Positions 26,151 through 35,817 of a stretch of DNA of 64,000 bases are shown here, piece after piece. The stretch is from Paracoccaceae bacterium (GTDB lineage: Bacteria > Pseudomonadota > Alphaproteobacteria > Rhodobacterales > Rhodobacteraceae): contig JACVZW010000075.1 of assembly GCA_014654775.1 (NCBI GenBank), forward strand, positions 1 to 64,000. The letters are read 5' to 3'. Position 1 is the stretch's first letter. Every line of letters starts with the position of its first letter. The translations under genes were made by a program, and so were the position numbers. The notes beneath the pieces were generated by a model, which worked only from the letters and a program-made list of their open reading frames with translations, made no database searches and had not been told where the DNA came from.

Positions 26151-27629
26151 CTAGAGGAAGGCAGTTTCGTCAAAGCTGCGCAGCTTGCGGCTGTGGATAC
26201 GTTCTATGGGCATGGCGCGCAACCGCTCCATCGCGTTGATCCCGATCTGCAGGTGGCGGGCGACCTGCGTCTTGTAGAACTCGGACGCCATGCCGGGGAG
26301 TTTCAGCTCTCCGTGCAAGGGTTTGTCGGAGACGCAGAGGAGCGTGCCGTAGGGGACGCGGAAGCGGAAGCCGTTCGCCGCGATGGTGGCAGATTCCATG
26401 TCGAGCGCGATGGCGCGGGACTGCGAGAGGCGTTGGACAGGGCCGGACTGATCGCGCAGTTCCCAGTTGCGGTTGTCGATGGTGGCGACGGTGCCGGTGC
26501 GCATGATGCGCTTGAGTTCATAGCCTTCGAGTTGGGTGATTTCCTCGACCGCGTCTTCCAGCGCGATCTGAATCTCGGCCAGCGCCGGGATCGGGACCCA
26601 GACGGGGAGGTCATCGTCCAGCACGTGATCTTCGCGCAGATAGGCATGGGCGAGGACAAAGTCGCCGAGCGACTGCGAGTTCCGGAGGCCCGCGCAATGG
26701 CCGACCATCAACCAGGCATGGGGGCGCAGGACGGCGATGTGGTCGGTGGCCGTCTTGGCGTTGGAGGGGCCCACGCCGATATTGACCAGCGTGATGCCGT
26801 TCCCATCGGCCCGCTTCAGGTGGTAGCTGGGCATCTGGGGCATCTTGGCGGGGGGCAAAAGCGCGCCGTCGGGGGACGTCAGGACGTGGTTTCCGGGGGC
26901 GACGAATTCGGTATAGCCCGAGGCGGGATCGGCCAGCACGTGGCGGGCATAGGCTTCGAATTCATCGACATAGAACTGGTAGTTGGTGAAGAGAACGTGG
27001 TTCTGGAAATGCGCCGCATCGGTGGCGGTGTAATGCGACAACCGCGCGAGGGAGTAATCCACGCGCTGCGCCGTGAAGGGGGCCAGCGGGCGGGAGCCGT
27101 CGGCATGCACCTGACGGGTGCCGTTGACGATGTCGTCATTGGTGGTGGCGAGATCGGGCACATCGAAAATGTCGCGCAGCGAAAACTCCAACACGCCTTC
27201 CTGCGGGACGGAGACCTTGGGGTTTCCGGCCACGGCGAAATGCACGGGGATGGGGGTTTCGGAGGGGCCGATCACGATGGGCTGGCCATGGTGGCGGATC
27301 AGGAGTTCGAGCTGCTGGGTCAGGTAGTTGCGGAAGAGGTCGGGGCGGGTGACGGTGGTGGAATAGGTCCCGGGTTCCGCGACATGGCCAAAGGAGAGGC
27401 GCGAGTCGGTCTTCACATGGCTGGTCGTGGTCAGGCGGATCTCGGGGTAGAAGGCGCGGATGCGGGCATGGGGTTTGCCCCCGGTCACGGCGGCGGTGAA
27501 ATGCTGCGAGAGGAAGCCTGTGGCGGTGAAATAAAGCTCTTCCAGACGGGCGACAGCGGCGGCGGGGTCTGTGAAGGACTCGGGCGCGGGCATGTCGGGG
27601 GTCAGAAGGGGAAGGGCGTCGTCATTCAT
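26151..27629 (-). CDS. amn: AMP nucleosidase
   Basis: Cleaves AMP to adenine and ribose-5-phosphate in purine turnover. The 492-residue product is close to Escherichia coli Amn in length. An N-terminal AMP-nucleosidase domain (RAFYPEIRLTTTSHVKTDSRLSFGHV, PGTYSTTVTRPDLFRNYL) precedes a nucleoside-phosphorylase-like domain containing NIGVGPSNAKTATDHIAVLRPHAWLMVGHCAGLR and ALDMESATIAANGFRFRVPYGTLL. The Met-Glu-Ser block is the nucleoside-binding signature. I placed the start at the ATG of MNDDALPLL. The frame is open another 52 codons upstream, but that part is basic and lacks family resemblance. Confidence 0.94.
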   Translation of the reverse strand: MNDDALPLLTPDMPAPESFTDPAAAVARLEELYFTATGFLSQHFTAAVTGGKPHARIRAFYPEIRLTTTSHVKTDSRLSFGHVAEPGTYSTTVTRPDLFRNYLTQQLELLIRHHGQPIVIGPSETPIPVHFAVAGNPKVSVPQEGVLEFSLRDIFDVPDLATTNDDIVNGTRQVHADGSRPLAPFTAQRVDYSLARLSHYTATDAAHFQNHVLFTNYQFYVDEFEAYARHVLADPASGYTEFVAPGNHVLTSPDGALLPPAKMPQMPSYHLKRADGNGITLVNIGVGPSNAKTATDHIAVLRPHAWLMVGHCAGLRNSQSLGDFVLAHAYLREDHVLDDDLPVWVPIPALAEIQIALEDAVEEITQLEGYELKRIMRTGTVATIDNRNWELRDQSGPVQRLSQSRAIALDMESATIAANGFRFRVPYGTLLCVSDKPLHGELKLPGMASEFYKTQVARHLQIGINAMERLRAMPIERIHSRKLRSFDETAFL

Positions 27630-27765
27630 TCGTTCTTGTTCTTTCTGCGTCGTCGATTTGATCCGGCATCTAATCCGAAACCGGGGGGCGAGGGCAAGTG
27701 AAGGCTTTGCGACGCGTGGGCGGCTGGCCTTGCGGCGGGCGCGCAGGCGGGGGATAGTTGGCGCC

Positions 27766-28629
27766 ATGAACACGCTTCTTTCCATCGGACATGGCTATTC
27801 GGCCGAGGCGCTGGCGCGGCGGTTGCTGCCGCAGGGTTGGCGGGTGATCGGGACCACGCGGCGGCCCGAGAAGGCGCGGCGCATGGCGGCGGCGGGGGTG
27901 GAGGCGCTGCTTCTGCCCGGCCCGCTGGCGCCTGCGCTGGCGGAGGCGACGCATGTGCTGGTGTCCGTCGCGCCGGAGGAGGCGGGTGATCCGATCCTGC
28001 GGGATCATCTGGAAGAGTTGCGCGCGGCGCGGCCCGTTTGGGTGGGCTATCTGTCGACGACCGCCGTCTATGGCGATCATGCGGGCGGCTGGGTGGATGA
28101 GGAGACGGCGCTGACGCCCAGCACGGCGCGGGGCCATGCACGGGTTGCGGCAGAGCACGGCTGGTCCGGCCTTGGGCTGCCCTTGCAGATCTTTCGGCTG
28201 GCGGGGATTTATGGGCCGGGGCGCGGGCCGTTCGAGAAGGTGCGCGACGGCACGGCACGGCGGATCATCAAGCCGGGGCAGATTTTCAGCCGTATCCATG
28301 TGGAGGATATCGCGCAGGTTCTGGAGGCGTCGATCGCGCGGCCCCGTCCGGGAGGCATCTACAATGTCTGCGACGACGACCCTGCCCCGCCCGAGGATGT
28401 GATTGGCCATGCGGCGGACCTGCTGGGCCTGCCCTTGCCGCCTGCGATCCCCTATGACGAGGCAGAGATGACGCCGATGGCGCGCAGCTTTTATGCCGAA
28501 AGCAAGCGGGTGCGGAATGACCGCATCAAGGCAGAGCTTGGCGTGCGGCTGCTGTTTCCCACCTATCGCGAAGGGCTTGCAGCCCTGTTGGCCGCTGAGG
28601 GCGATCACGCGCGGATCACGGGAGCGTGA
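27766..28629 (+). CDS. NAD-dependent epimerase-like (SDR) protein, YeeZ type
   Basis: A 287-residue Rossmann-fold protein of the extended/atypical short-chain dehydrogenase family, like E. coli YeeZ. The N-terminal nucleotide-binding segment is LLSIGHGYSAEALARRL, and a Gly-x-Gly-Tyr pattern replaces the usual GxxGxxG. YLSTTAVYGDHAGGWVDE carries the STxxVYG segment, and IFRLAGIYGPGR follows as in sugar epimerases. The classic YxxxK lysine is not obvious, so catalytic activity is uncertain. It starts within about 140 bases of the divergent amn gene. Confidence 0.88.
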   Translation: MNTLLSIGHGYSAEALARRLLPQGWRVIGTTRRPEKARRMAAAGVEALLLPGPLAPALAEATHVLVSVAPEEAGDPILRDHLEELRAARPVWVGYLSTTAVYGDHAGGWVDEETALTPSTARGHARVAAEHGWSGLGLPLQIFRLAGIYGPGRGPFEKVRDGTARRIIKPGQIFSRIHVEDIAQVLEASIARPRPGGIYNVCDDDPAPPEDVIGHAADLLGLPLPPAIPYDEAEMTPMARSFYAESKRVRNDRIKAELGVRLLFPTYREGLAALLAAEGDHARITGA

Positions 28630-28809
28630 AAATTCTGCAGTGCAGAGACTTGAATTCGTGAGTCCCTTACCCACCTTTTGCGGGCGGGCCGGGCCCCTCT
28701 GACGCGAAAGCGCCATGTCGGACCGCATCGAGTGCGCCTCGATGTCATGCCCGGACCTGATCGGCTGACCTTGCGGCGCTTGGATGTGTGCAAGAGAGGT
28801 CGACGGGGA

Positions 28810-29802
28810 ATGGAATTTCTCTACCTACTGTTTTTGGGCAAGCCGCTGTGGATGTGGCTGCTGTTCATCACCTTGGTCATTTCGCTTTTGGCGTTCGACC
28901 TTGGGGTTCTTCACAAGGACGGAAATCACGAGATTGGCGTGGCCGAGAGCCTGAAGCTTTCGGCGATGTATATTGCGCTGGGCATAAGCTTTTCGGGCTT
29001 TGTCTATTGGCAGATGGGGTGGGAAAGCACCGCGCATTACCTGACGGCCTTTGTGGTGGAAAAGACGTTGGCGATGGACAACGTGTTCGTCATCGCGCTG
29101 ATCTTCACCTATTTCGCGATTCCGCGCGCCTATCAGCACCGGGTGCTGTTCTGGGGTATCCTTGGCGTGATCGTGCTGCGGGGCATCATGATCGGGTTGG
29201 GGGCGACGATTGTCGCGTCCTATTCTTGGGTTCTCTACATCTTCGCGGTGTTCCTGATCTTTACCGGCATCAAGATGCTGTTCGTGGGCGAAGGCGAGCA
29301 TGACATCGCGGGCAACCCCGTGCTGAAGTTCATCAAGCGGCGGTTCCGGGTGACGGAAGAGCTGCACGGCAACAGCTTTTTCGTGCAGAAGGCGGATGCG
29401 GGCGGCAAGATGGTGCGTTTTGCAACGCCCTTGTTCATCGCGCTGATCCTGATCGAAATCGCGGATCTGGTGTTCGCGGTGGATTCGGTTCCGGCGGTGT
29501 TCACGATCACGACGGACCCCTACATCGTCTATACGTCGAACATCTTTGCCATCCTTGGCCTGCGGGCGCTGTATTTCGCGCTGGCGGCGATCCTGCACCG
29601 TTTCGCCTATCTGAAATATGCGCTGTCCTTGCTGCTGGTTTTCATCGGGTCGAAGATCTTCATCGCGGATATCATGGGCTGGGAGAAGTTCCCGCCGAGC
29701 TGGTCGCTGGGCATCACCTTTGCGATCCTTGGGGCGGGGGTGATCTTTTCGCTGTGGAAGACGAAGGATGAGAGAAATGAGTTGGTCAAACCCGCGGAAT
29801 GA
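28810..29802 (+). CDS. TerC/Alx-family integral membrane protein
   Basis: A 330-residue inner-membrane protein of the TerC/Alx family. Members are linked to manganese export, metal loading of secreted proteins and tellurite resistance. About eight to nine helices are visible. Conserved acidic membrane residues appear in FVVEKTLAMDNVFVIALIF and LILIEIADLVFAVDSVPAVF, which are family hallmarks. The start at 28810 follows a GAGAGG...GGGG region. The 180 bases upstream did not fold, to my eye, into a yybP-ykoY manganese riboswitch, which often controls this family. Confidence 0.94.
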   Translation: MEFLYLLFLGKPLWMWLLFITLVISLLAFDLGVLHKDGNHEIGVAESLKLSAMYIALGISFSGFVYWQMGWESTAHYLTAFVVEKTLAMDNVFVIALIFTYFAIPRAYQHRVLFWGILGVIVLRGIMIGLGATIVASYSWVLYIFAVFLIFTGIKMLFVGEGEHDIAGNPVLKFIKRRFRVTEELHGNSFFVQKADAGGKMVRFATPLFIALILIEIADLVFAVDSVPAVFTITTDPYIVYTSNIFAILGLRALYFALAAILHRFAYLKYALSLLLVFIGSKIFIADIMGWEKFPPSWSLGITFAILGAGVIFSLWKTKDERNELVKPAE

Positions 29803-29822
29803 CGGGTAGATCGGATCGGGTG

Positions 29823-29846
29823 CGCCCGGGCTGAAAGGCCCGGGCG
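29823..29846 (+). terminator. GC hairpin after the TerC gene
   Basis: A perfect 9-bp stem CGCCCGGGC / GCCCGGGCG (29823-29831 with 29838-29846) with a 6-base loop. The tail (TCCTGCATT) is a poor T run, so termination here is likely but not certain. Confidence 0.55.
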
Positions 29847-29874
29847 TCCTGCATTGTGACGTGAGGGACGGAAT

Positions 29875-30651
29875 ATGACGATGCGAGCGCGTGTGGCGGA
29901 GTTTCTGGAGCGGCCCGGGGTGACACGGTTCATCATGGGCGTGATCCTGTTCAATGCGGTGCTGCTGGGGCTGGAGACATCCAAGCCCGTGATGGCCGCG
30001 GCGGGGGGCGTGATCCTGACGCTGGACCGCATCTGTCTGGCGATCTTCGTGGTGGAAATCGCGCTGAAGCTGTTCGCGCTGGGAGGGCGGTTCTTCCGGT
30101 CAGGGTGGAACCTGTTCGATCTGGCCGTCGTGGGGGTGGCATTGCTGCCTGCGACAGGGGGCCTGTCGGTGCTGCGGGCGCTGCGCGTGCTGCGGGTGTT
30201 GCGGGTCATTTCCATGGCGCCCAGCCTGCGGCGGGTGGTGGAAGGGTTCATGCGGGCGCTGCCGGGGATGGGGTCGGTGGTGCTGCTGACGCTGATCCTG
30301 TTCTACGTTTCCGCCGTGATGGCGACGAAACTGTTCGGGGCAAGCTTTCCTGACCGGTTCGGCGATCTGGGGGCGACGGCGCTGACGCTGTTTCAGGTGA
30401 TGACGCTGGAAGGGTGGGCCGATGCCGTGGTGCGACCGGTGATGGAGGTTTACCCCTATGCGTGGATCTTCTTCATCGGGTTCATTCTGGTGACGACCTT
30501 CGCCGTTATCAACTTGCTGGTCGGCCTCGTCGTGAATGCCATGCAAGAGGCGGCGGAGGCCGACAAGCCGGATGAGGCCGCGGCGCGGCATGCGGAACTG
30601 ATGGCGCGGATCGCGGCGCTGGAGGAGCGGCTGGAGAAAGCGGCGAGGTAG
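29875..30651 (+). CDS. Single-domain voltage-gated cation channel (NaVBac-like)
   Basis: A 258-residue six-helix ion channel subunit, expected to form tetramers in the inner membrane. S1-S3 span about residues 17-90. S4 is SVLRALRVLRVLRVISM with arginines at 101, 104, 107 and 110, the voltage sensor. S5 (about 133-152) and the pore helix (LTLFQVM) lead to the selectivity filter TLEGWAD at 177-183, then S6 (about 197-222) and a short C-terminal coiled coil (EAAARHAELMARIAALEERL). Typical sodium channels of this family read TLESWSM or similar. Here Gly replaces Ser and Asp replaces Met, which points to altered ion selectivity, possibly calcium. Confidence 0.93.
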   Translation: MTMRARVAEFLERPGVTRFIMGVILFNAVLLGLETSKPVMAAAGGVILTLDRICLAIFVVEIALKLFALGGRFFRSGWNLFDLAVVGVALLPATGGLSVLRALRVLRVLRVISMAPSLRRVVEGFMRALPGMGSVVLLTLILFYVSAVMATKLFGASFPDRFGDLGATALTLFQVMTLEGWADAVVRPVMEVYPYAWIFFIGFILVTTFAVINLLVGLVVNAMQEAAEADKPDEAAARHAELMARIAALEERLEKAAR

Positions 30652-30656
30652 GCCGG

Positions 30657-31712
30657 TCAGTCCACCGCCGTTTCCACATCGAGGGCGAGGGTGTCGAGGT
30701 CGATATCCTCGCCATTGGCCAGAAGGATGACGCTGACCCCGGTGGTCAGGTTGCGCTGGTAATAGGTGGAGGTGCCTGTCCAGCTGCCCGAGTGGTAGGC
30801 GTAATCCGACCCGTCCGTTTCGGCGAGGGACCAGCCATAGCCGTAGCCTGCGCCGTCGCCATAATCGATGGGCGTGCCGTCATCGGTAGAGCCATTGCGG
30901 AAAACGGGGCGGAAGTCGGGAAGCATGCCGTTTTCGGTGAGCCACGCCTCGTAGAGCGCGAGGTCGGCGATGGAGGAAAAGACGTTTCCGTCGCCTTCGG
31001 AGATGTTGGGATCGTGGGCGGGGGTGAAGTCGCCGTCGGTGCCCGCGTAGCCAGTCACAGCGTCGGCGGGGGTGGCCGGGGAGGCGAGGGTCGTGTTCTC
31101 CATCCCCAGAGGCCCCCAGAGGCGGGCCTGAAGCACATCGGCAAGCGATGATTGCGCGTCCGCCGTCGCCACGAGCGTGCCGAGGGTGAGGTAGCCGCTG
31201 TTGGAATAGGCGAAGGTCATGCCGGGGTCTTCGTCGCGGTCGGCGGAGGCGAGCCAGTCGATCACCTCGGCATTGGGGGTTTCGGCGCCGTAGTCTTCGT
31301 AGCCGTTGAGGTAATCGGTCAGGCCCGAAAGGTGGTGGATCAGGTCGCCCACAGTGATTGGACGGTCTGCGGACAGGTCACCGGCAAAGGCGGGGAGGAT
31401 CTCGCCGATGGTGGTTTCGGGGGCGTAGAGGCCGTCCAGCATCTGCAGATGGGCGGCCATCGCCGTCATCTGCTTGGACACCGAGGCGAGGTCGAAGAGC
31501 GAGCGCGGCGCGACGGGGGTTTCGCTGTCGAGATCGGCGAGGCCGTAGCCTGCGGCGTGGATCACCGCACCCTCGCGGGTGACGAGGACGGCGAGGCCCG
31601 GGGTTTCGCTGCCGATGACATGGGCGACGGCCTCATCCACGGCGGGGATTTGCGGTTCGGCAAGGGCGGGGAAGGGGGTCACCACAAGGGCAAGGCAGGC
31701 AAGGCGCATCAC
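30657..31712 (-). CDS. Secreted beta-lactamase-family serine hydrolase
   Basis: A 351-residue class C beta-lactamase/DD-peptidase-fold protein with signal peptide MMRLACLALVVTPFPALA, so periplasmic. Active-site motifs are SVSK (nucleophile Ser and Lys), YSNSGY (Tyr-x-Asn) and HSGSWTG (the His-Ser-Gly that replaces KTG). This combination is typical of esterase/peptidase-like members of the family and not of true beta-lactamases. An alternative start one codon later is possible. The natural substrate is unknown. Confidence 0.9.
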   Translation of the reverse strand: MMRLACLALVVTPFPALAEPQIPAVDEAVAHVIGSETPGLAVLVTREGAVIHAAGYGLADLDSETPVAPRSLFDLASVSKQMTAMAAHLQMLDGLYAPETTIGEILPAFAGDLSADRPITVGDLIHHLSGLTDYLNGYEDYGAETPNAEVIDWLASADRDEDPGMTFAYSNSGYLTLGTLVATADAQSSLADVLQARLWGPLGMENTTLASPATPADAVTGYAGTDGDFTPAHDPNISEGDGNVFSSIADLALYEAWLTENGMLPDFRPVFRNGSTDDGTPIDYGDGAGYGYGWSLAETDGSDYAYHSGSWTGTSTYYQRNLTTGVSVILLANGEDIDLDTLALDVETAVD

Positions 31713-31769
31713 TCGTTACTCCTGAATTCATCCGGGCAGGGGGACCGCCCGGACGCAGTGCGGACGGCG

Positions 31770-33683
31770 TCAGGCCCGCAGCCCCACCACGGCGACGCCG
31801 AGGGTGGAGAGGACCTTCGCCTCAATCTGGGCGGCGTCCATGCCGGCGACCTGATACATCCGTTCCGGGCTGGCCTGATCGATGAAGATGTCGGGCAGGA
31901 CCATGCTGCGGAACTTCAGCCCGGTGTCGAAGACGCCTTCGTCGGCCAGCAGTTGCGCAACATGGCTGCCGAAGCCGCCAACGGCGCCTTCTTCGACCGT
32001 GATCACCGCCTCGTGGTGGCGGGCGGCGTGAAGGATCAGGTCGCGGTCAAGCGGTTTGGCAAAGCGCGCGTCGATCACCGTGGGGGCAAGGCCGCGCTGG
32101 GCAAGCGCCTCGGCTGCCTTGAGGACCTCGGACAGGCGGGTGCCGAAGGAGAGGATCGCGGCGCGGCCGCCTTCGCGGATGACCCGGCCCTTGCCGATGG
32201 TGAGCGGCGTGCCACGGGCGGGCAGGTCGCAGCCGACGCCTTCGCCGCGCGGGTAGCGGAAGGCGATGGGGCCGTCGTCATGGGCGGCGGCGGTGGCGAC
32301 CATGTGCATCAGGTCCGCCTCATCCGCCGCGGCCATGACCACGATGCCGGGCAGGTTGGCGAGGAAGGCGACGTCGAAGCTGCCCGCATGGGTGGCGCCG
32401 TCGGCCCCCACAAGCCCCGCGCGGTCGATCGCGAAGCGGACGGGCAGGCGCTGAATCGCCACGTCATGGACGACCTGATCATAGCCGCGCTGCAGGAAGG
32501 TGGAGTAGATGGCGCAAAAGGGCCGCATCCCGCCTGCGGCAAGGCCCGCCGAGAAGGTGACGGCGTGCTGTTCGGCGATGCCCACGTCGAAGGTGCGGCG
32601 GGGAAAGCGGTCGGCGAAAAGGTTCAGCCCCGTGCCATCGGGCATGGCGGCGGTGACGGCGACGATCTTTTCATCGCGCTCCGCCTCGGCGATCAGGCCT
32701 TGGGCGAAGACCTTGGTATAGGCGGGTGCGTTCGACTGCGCCTTGGCCTGCACGCCCGTCAACACGTCGAATTTGCCTGTGGCGTGGCCCTTGTCGCGCG
32801 CGGCCTCGGCCGGGGCGTAGCCTTTGCCCTTTTTCGTCAGCACATGGATCAGGGTTGGCCCGGTGGCGCGGGCGCGGGCGGTGCGCAGGACGGGAAGAAG
32901 CTGGTCAAGGTCGTGGCCGTCGATGGGGCCGATGTAGTTGAACCCCAATTCCTCAAACAAGGTGCCGCCGACAGCCATGCCTTTGAGCATTTCCTTCGCC
33001 CGCCGCGCGCCTTCCTGAAAGGGTTCGGGCAGGAAGCTGACCGCGCTTTTGGCGGCGGCCTTGAAATCCTGAAACGGGGCCTCGGCATAAAGGCGGGAGA
33101 GATAGGAGGACAGCGCGCCCACGGGGGGCGCGATGGACATTTCGTTGTCATTGAGGATGACGAAGAGACGGGTCTTGAGGTGACCCGCGTTGTTCATCGC
33201 CTCAAACGCCATGCCGGCGGACATGGAGCCGTCGCCGATCACCGCGATGGCATCGCCCGGATCGCCGCCAAGGTCACGCGCGGCGGCAAAGCCTAGCGCG
33301 GCGGAGATGGAGGTGGAGCTGTGCGCCGCGCCGAAGGGATCATACGGGCTTTCGCTGCGCTTGGTGAAACCCGACAGGCCGCCTTCGGTGCGGAGGGTAC
33401 GGATGCGGTCGCGGCGGCCCGTCAGGATCTTGTGCGGATAGCACTGGTGGCCGACGTCCCAGATCAGCTTGTCGCGCGGGGTGTCGAAGACGGCATGGAT
33501 CGCCACCGTCAGTTCCACCACGCCCAGACCCGCGCCGAGATGCCCGCCCGTCACCGAGACGGCGCTGATGGTTTCCGCGCGCAACTCATCCGCGACCTGA
33601 CGCAATTCACGGTCGGACAGCGCCTTCATGTCCGAAGGCGCGGTGATGCGGTCGAGAAGCGGGGTCTTGGGTCGGTCGGTCAT
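31770..33683 (-). CDS. dxs: 1-Deoxy-D-xylulose-5-phosphate synthase
   Basis: A thiamine-pyrophosphate enzyme that joins pyruvate and glyceraldehyde-3-phosphate at the start of the MEP isoprenoid pathway. The full-length 637-residue protein has conserved [21 protein letters not shown]/metal motif [18 protein letters not shown] with the following LNDNEMSI, and the transketolase pyrimidine domain [17 protein letters not shown]. It is the last gene of an HDAC-xseB-ispA-dxs run, 30 bases after ispA, so isoprenoid precursor and chain-elongation steps are encoded together. Confidence 0.98.
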   Translation of the reverse strand: MTDRPKTPLLDRITAPSDMKALSDRELRQVADELRAETISAVSVTGGHLGAGLGVVELTVAIHAVFDTPRDKLIWDVGHQCYPHKILTGRRDRIRTLRTEGGLSGFTKRSESPYDPFGAAHSSTSISAALGFAAARDLGGDPGDAIAVIGDGSMSAGMAFEAMNNAGHLKTRLFVILNDNEMSIAPPVGALSSYLSRLYAEAPFQDFKAAAKSAVSFLPEPFQEGARRAKEMLKGMAVGGTLFEELGFNYIGPIDGHDLDQLLPVLRTARARATGPTLIHVLTKKGKGYAPAEAARDKGHATGKFDVLTGVQAKAQSNAPAYTKVFAQGLIAEAERDEKIVAVTAAMPDGTGLNLFADRFPRRTFDVGIAEQHAVTFSAGLAAGGMRPFCAIYSTFLQRGYDQVVHDVAIQRLPVRFAIDRAGLVGADGATHAGSFDVAFLANLPGIVVMAAADEADLMHMVATAAAHDDGPIAFRYPRGEGVGCDLPARGTPLTIGKGRVIREGGRAAILSFGTRLSEVLKAAEALAQRGLAPTVIDARFAKPLDRDLILHAARHHEAVITVEEGAVGGFGSHVAQLLADEGVFDTGLKFRSMVLPDIFIDQASPERMYQVAGMDAAQIEAKVLSTLGVAVVGLRA

Positions 33684-33713
33684 GCGGCCCTCCGGTCGGG
33701 CGAAAAGGGCGTC

Positions 33714-34583
33714 TCAGGTGTCGCGGCTGATAACGAAGCGGGCGCAGGCGATCAAGTTCGCCGCCTTGTCGCCATAGGGGGAAAGGTGGCTTTCCGCTTC
33801 GGAAATCAAAGCCCGGGCGCGCGTCTTTGCTGCATCAAGGCCAAGGAGCGAAACGAAGGTCGCTTTGCCCGCCTCGGCATCCTTGTGCAGGCGCTTGCCG
33901 GTCTTGGACGGGTCGCCTTCGACATCCAGCACATCGTCCCAAATCTGGAAGGCGAGGCCCAGCGCGGTGGCATAGTTGAAGAGCGGCTTCGGGTCGGCCC
34001 CGGCGAGGATGGCCCCGGCCTCGGCCGACCAGCGGATGAGGGCGCCGGTCTTGCCCGCCTGCAACTCTGTGATCTGGTCCAGCGTCAGGGGCGCGGTGGC
34101 GGTTTCGGCGGCGATGTCGAGCGCCTGACCAAGGACCATGCCTTCGGCCCCGGAAGCCTTGGCCAGACCCGCTACAAGGGCGATGCGGGTGTCGCCGTTG
34201 CCGAGCCGCGGGTCGGCGAGGAGTTCGAAGGCCAGCGTCTGCAGCGCGTCACCCGCGAGGACCGCCGTCGCCTCGTCCCATTTCACATGGACGGTGGGCT
34301 GACCGCGGCGCAGGTCATCGTCATCCATACAGGGCATGTCGTCATGGACGAGGGAATAGGCATGCAGGGATTCGACCGCCGCTGCGGCGGACAGGGCCTG
34401 CGCGGTAGAGAGCCCATGCATCCGCGCGCCTTCCAGAACGAGGAAGCCGCGCAGGCGTTTGCCGCCGCGCAGGGCGTAGCGCATGGCGTGGACGACCGGC
34501 TGGTCGGCGCTGTGGGCGAGGGCCGCCATCAGATGCGCCTCAATCGCGGCGGCATCGTGGGTCAGGGTTTCGGGAAAGGTCAC
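33714..34583 (-). CDS. ispA: Farnesyl diphosphate synthase (polyprenyl synthetase)
   Basis: A 289-residue short-chain trans-prenyl transferase making farnesyl diphosphate from IPP and DMAPP. The first aspartate-rich motif is DDMPCMDDDDLRRGQP and the second is IWDDVLD, with GGKRLRGFLV upstream. The start is GTG at 34583, fixed by the GTGA overlap with the xseB stop, and no ATG fits the conserved N-terminus as well. It lies between xseB and dxs, the usual order in proteobacteria. Confidence 0.96.
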   Translation of the reverse strand: MTFPETLTHDAAAIEAHLMAALAHSADQPVVHAMRYALRGGKRLRGFLVLEGARMHGLSTAQALSAAAAVESLHAYSLVHDDMPCMDDDDLRRGQPTVHVKWDEATAVLAGDALQTLAFELLADPRLGNGDTRIALVAGLAKASGAEGMVLGQALDIAAETATAPLTLDQITELQAGKTGALIRWSAEAGAILAGADPKPLFNYATALGLAFQIWDDVLDVEGDPSKTGKRLHKDAEAGKATFVSLLGLDAAKTRARALISEAESHLSPYGDKAANLIACARFVISRDT

Positions 34584-34819
34584 ATCCCCTCCGCCGGGGT
34601 GGTGCCGGTGGCGCGGCCTTCCTGCGCGCGGATGAGTTCGACCTTTTCTTCGGCCGCCTTCAGCTTGGCCCCGCAATGCGCCTTGAGCGCCGCGCCGCGT
34701 TCGTAGAGGGCGATGGATTCCTCGAGCGCGACCTCGCCGCGTTCGAGTTGGTTCACGACCTGCTCCAGCGCGGCCATCGCCTCTTCGAAGGTCATTTCGG
34801 ATACGGGTTTTGCGGTCAT
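34580..34819 (-). CDS. xseB: Exodeoxyribonuclease VII small subunit
   Basis: The 79-residue small subunit of exonuclease VII. The family core MTFEEAMAALEQVVNQLERGEVALEESIALYERGAAL is clear and forms a helical hairpin. The large subunit XseA is not in the window. It overlaps the upstream HDAC-like gene by 4 bases (ATGA) and ispA by 4 bases (GTGA), so three genes are translationally linked. Confidence 0.96.
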   Translation of the reverse strand: MTAKPVSEMTFEEAMAALEQVVNQLERGEVALEESIALYERGAALKAHCGAKLKAAEEKVELIRAQEGRATGTTPAEGM

Positions 34820-35736
34820 CTGCCACGTTCCTCCAACACGCCCACATGCGCGGCCACCGAGGCCTGAAGCGCAGGAAGATCATATCCGCCTTCGAGTGTC
34901 GAGACGATGCGGCCATGGGCATGGGCATCCGCGATGTCGCAGAGGCGGCGGGTGAGCCATGCGAAATCCTCGGTCTGCCAGTTCAGGGAGGCGAGGGGGT
35001 CGGATTCATGCGCGTCGAAGCCTGCGGAGATCAGCAGGAATTCGGGGGCGTAGGCGTCGAGGGCGGGGAGGATGTGGGTTTCATAGGCTGTGCGCATGGC
35101 GGCGCTGCCGGTGCCGGGGCGGAGGGGGTGGTTGAGGATCTGGCCATGCGCGCCGCGTTCCTGCGCGCTGCCGCTGCCGGGATAGAGCGGCATCTGATGG
35201 GTGGAGGCGAAGAGGATGCGGGGTTCGTCCCAGAGCAGGTCCTGCGTGCCATTGCCGTGGTGGACGTCAAAATCGACGATGGCGACGCGGGACAGGCCGT
35301 GATGGTCAAGCAGCCGCTTGGCCGCGATGGCGACGGTGCCAAAGAGGCAAAAGCCCATGGCGGTGGCGGTTTCGGCATGGTGGCCTGGGGGGCGGGCGGC
35401 GATGAAGGCGGTGCGTTCCTGACCCGCCATCACGGCATCCACGGCGGCGGCAATCCCGCCTACGGCACGGAGAGCAGCGGTGAGGGAGCCCGGGGACAGG
35501 ATCGTGTCGCCATCAAGGGCGACCCAGCCTTCGGCGGGCACGGCGCGGCGGACCTTGGCAAGGTAGGCGGCCGGGTGGCAGCGGAGGATTTCGGCATCCT
35601 CGGCCAAAGGTGACTTTGCCCGGACCACCGGCAGTTGGGCCAAAGCGCGGTTCACGGCCAGCAGCCGATCCACGCTTTCCGGGTGGCCCGGCGGCGTCAC
35701 ATGCTGCGCGCAATCCTCATGGGTGAATACCAGCAC
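34816..35736 (-). CDS. Histone deacetylase-family amidohydrolase
   Basis: A 306-residue zinc amidohydrolase of the HDAC/acetoin-utilisation (AcuC)/acetylpolyamine hydrolase superfamily. Zinc and catalytic motifs are intact: RPPGHHAETATAMGFCLF (paired histidines), IVDFDVHHGNGTQ (Asp and His zinc ligands) and ISAGFDAHESDPLA. The bacterial substrate is unknown. Acetylated polyamines, acetylated proteins or other amides are possible. It heads the xseB-ispA-dxs run, a recurring arrangement in Rhodobacterales with no obvious metabolic reason. Confidence 0.93.
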   Translation of the reverse strand: MLVFTHEDCAQHVTPPGHPESVDRLLAVNRALAQLPVVRAKSPLAEDAEILRCHPAAYLAKVRRAVPAEGWVALDGDTILSPGSLTAALRAVGGIAAAVDAVMAGQERTAFIAARPPGHHAETATAMGFCLFGTVAIAAKRLLDHHGLSRVAIVDFDVHHGNGTQDLLWDEPRILFASTHQMPLYPGSGSAQERGAHGQILNHPLRPGTGSAAMRTAYETHILPALDAYAPEFLLISAGFDAHESDPLASLNWQTEDFAWLTRRLCDIADAHAHGRIVSTLEGGYDLPALQASVAAHVGVLEERGR

Positions 35737-35817
35737 TGCCCCCGCCCTTCCCTTCGGTTTCCGCCGCAGCGAAGGAGGAGCGGAGCTTTCGCCCCGCTGC
35801 CGAGCCTTGCCGCGATC

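Noticed and set aside
28630-28809. A yybP-ykoY manganese riboswitch ahead of the TerC gene
   Set aside because: TerC genes often have one, but I could not find its conserved loops; only scattered partial matches were present.
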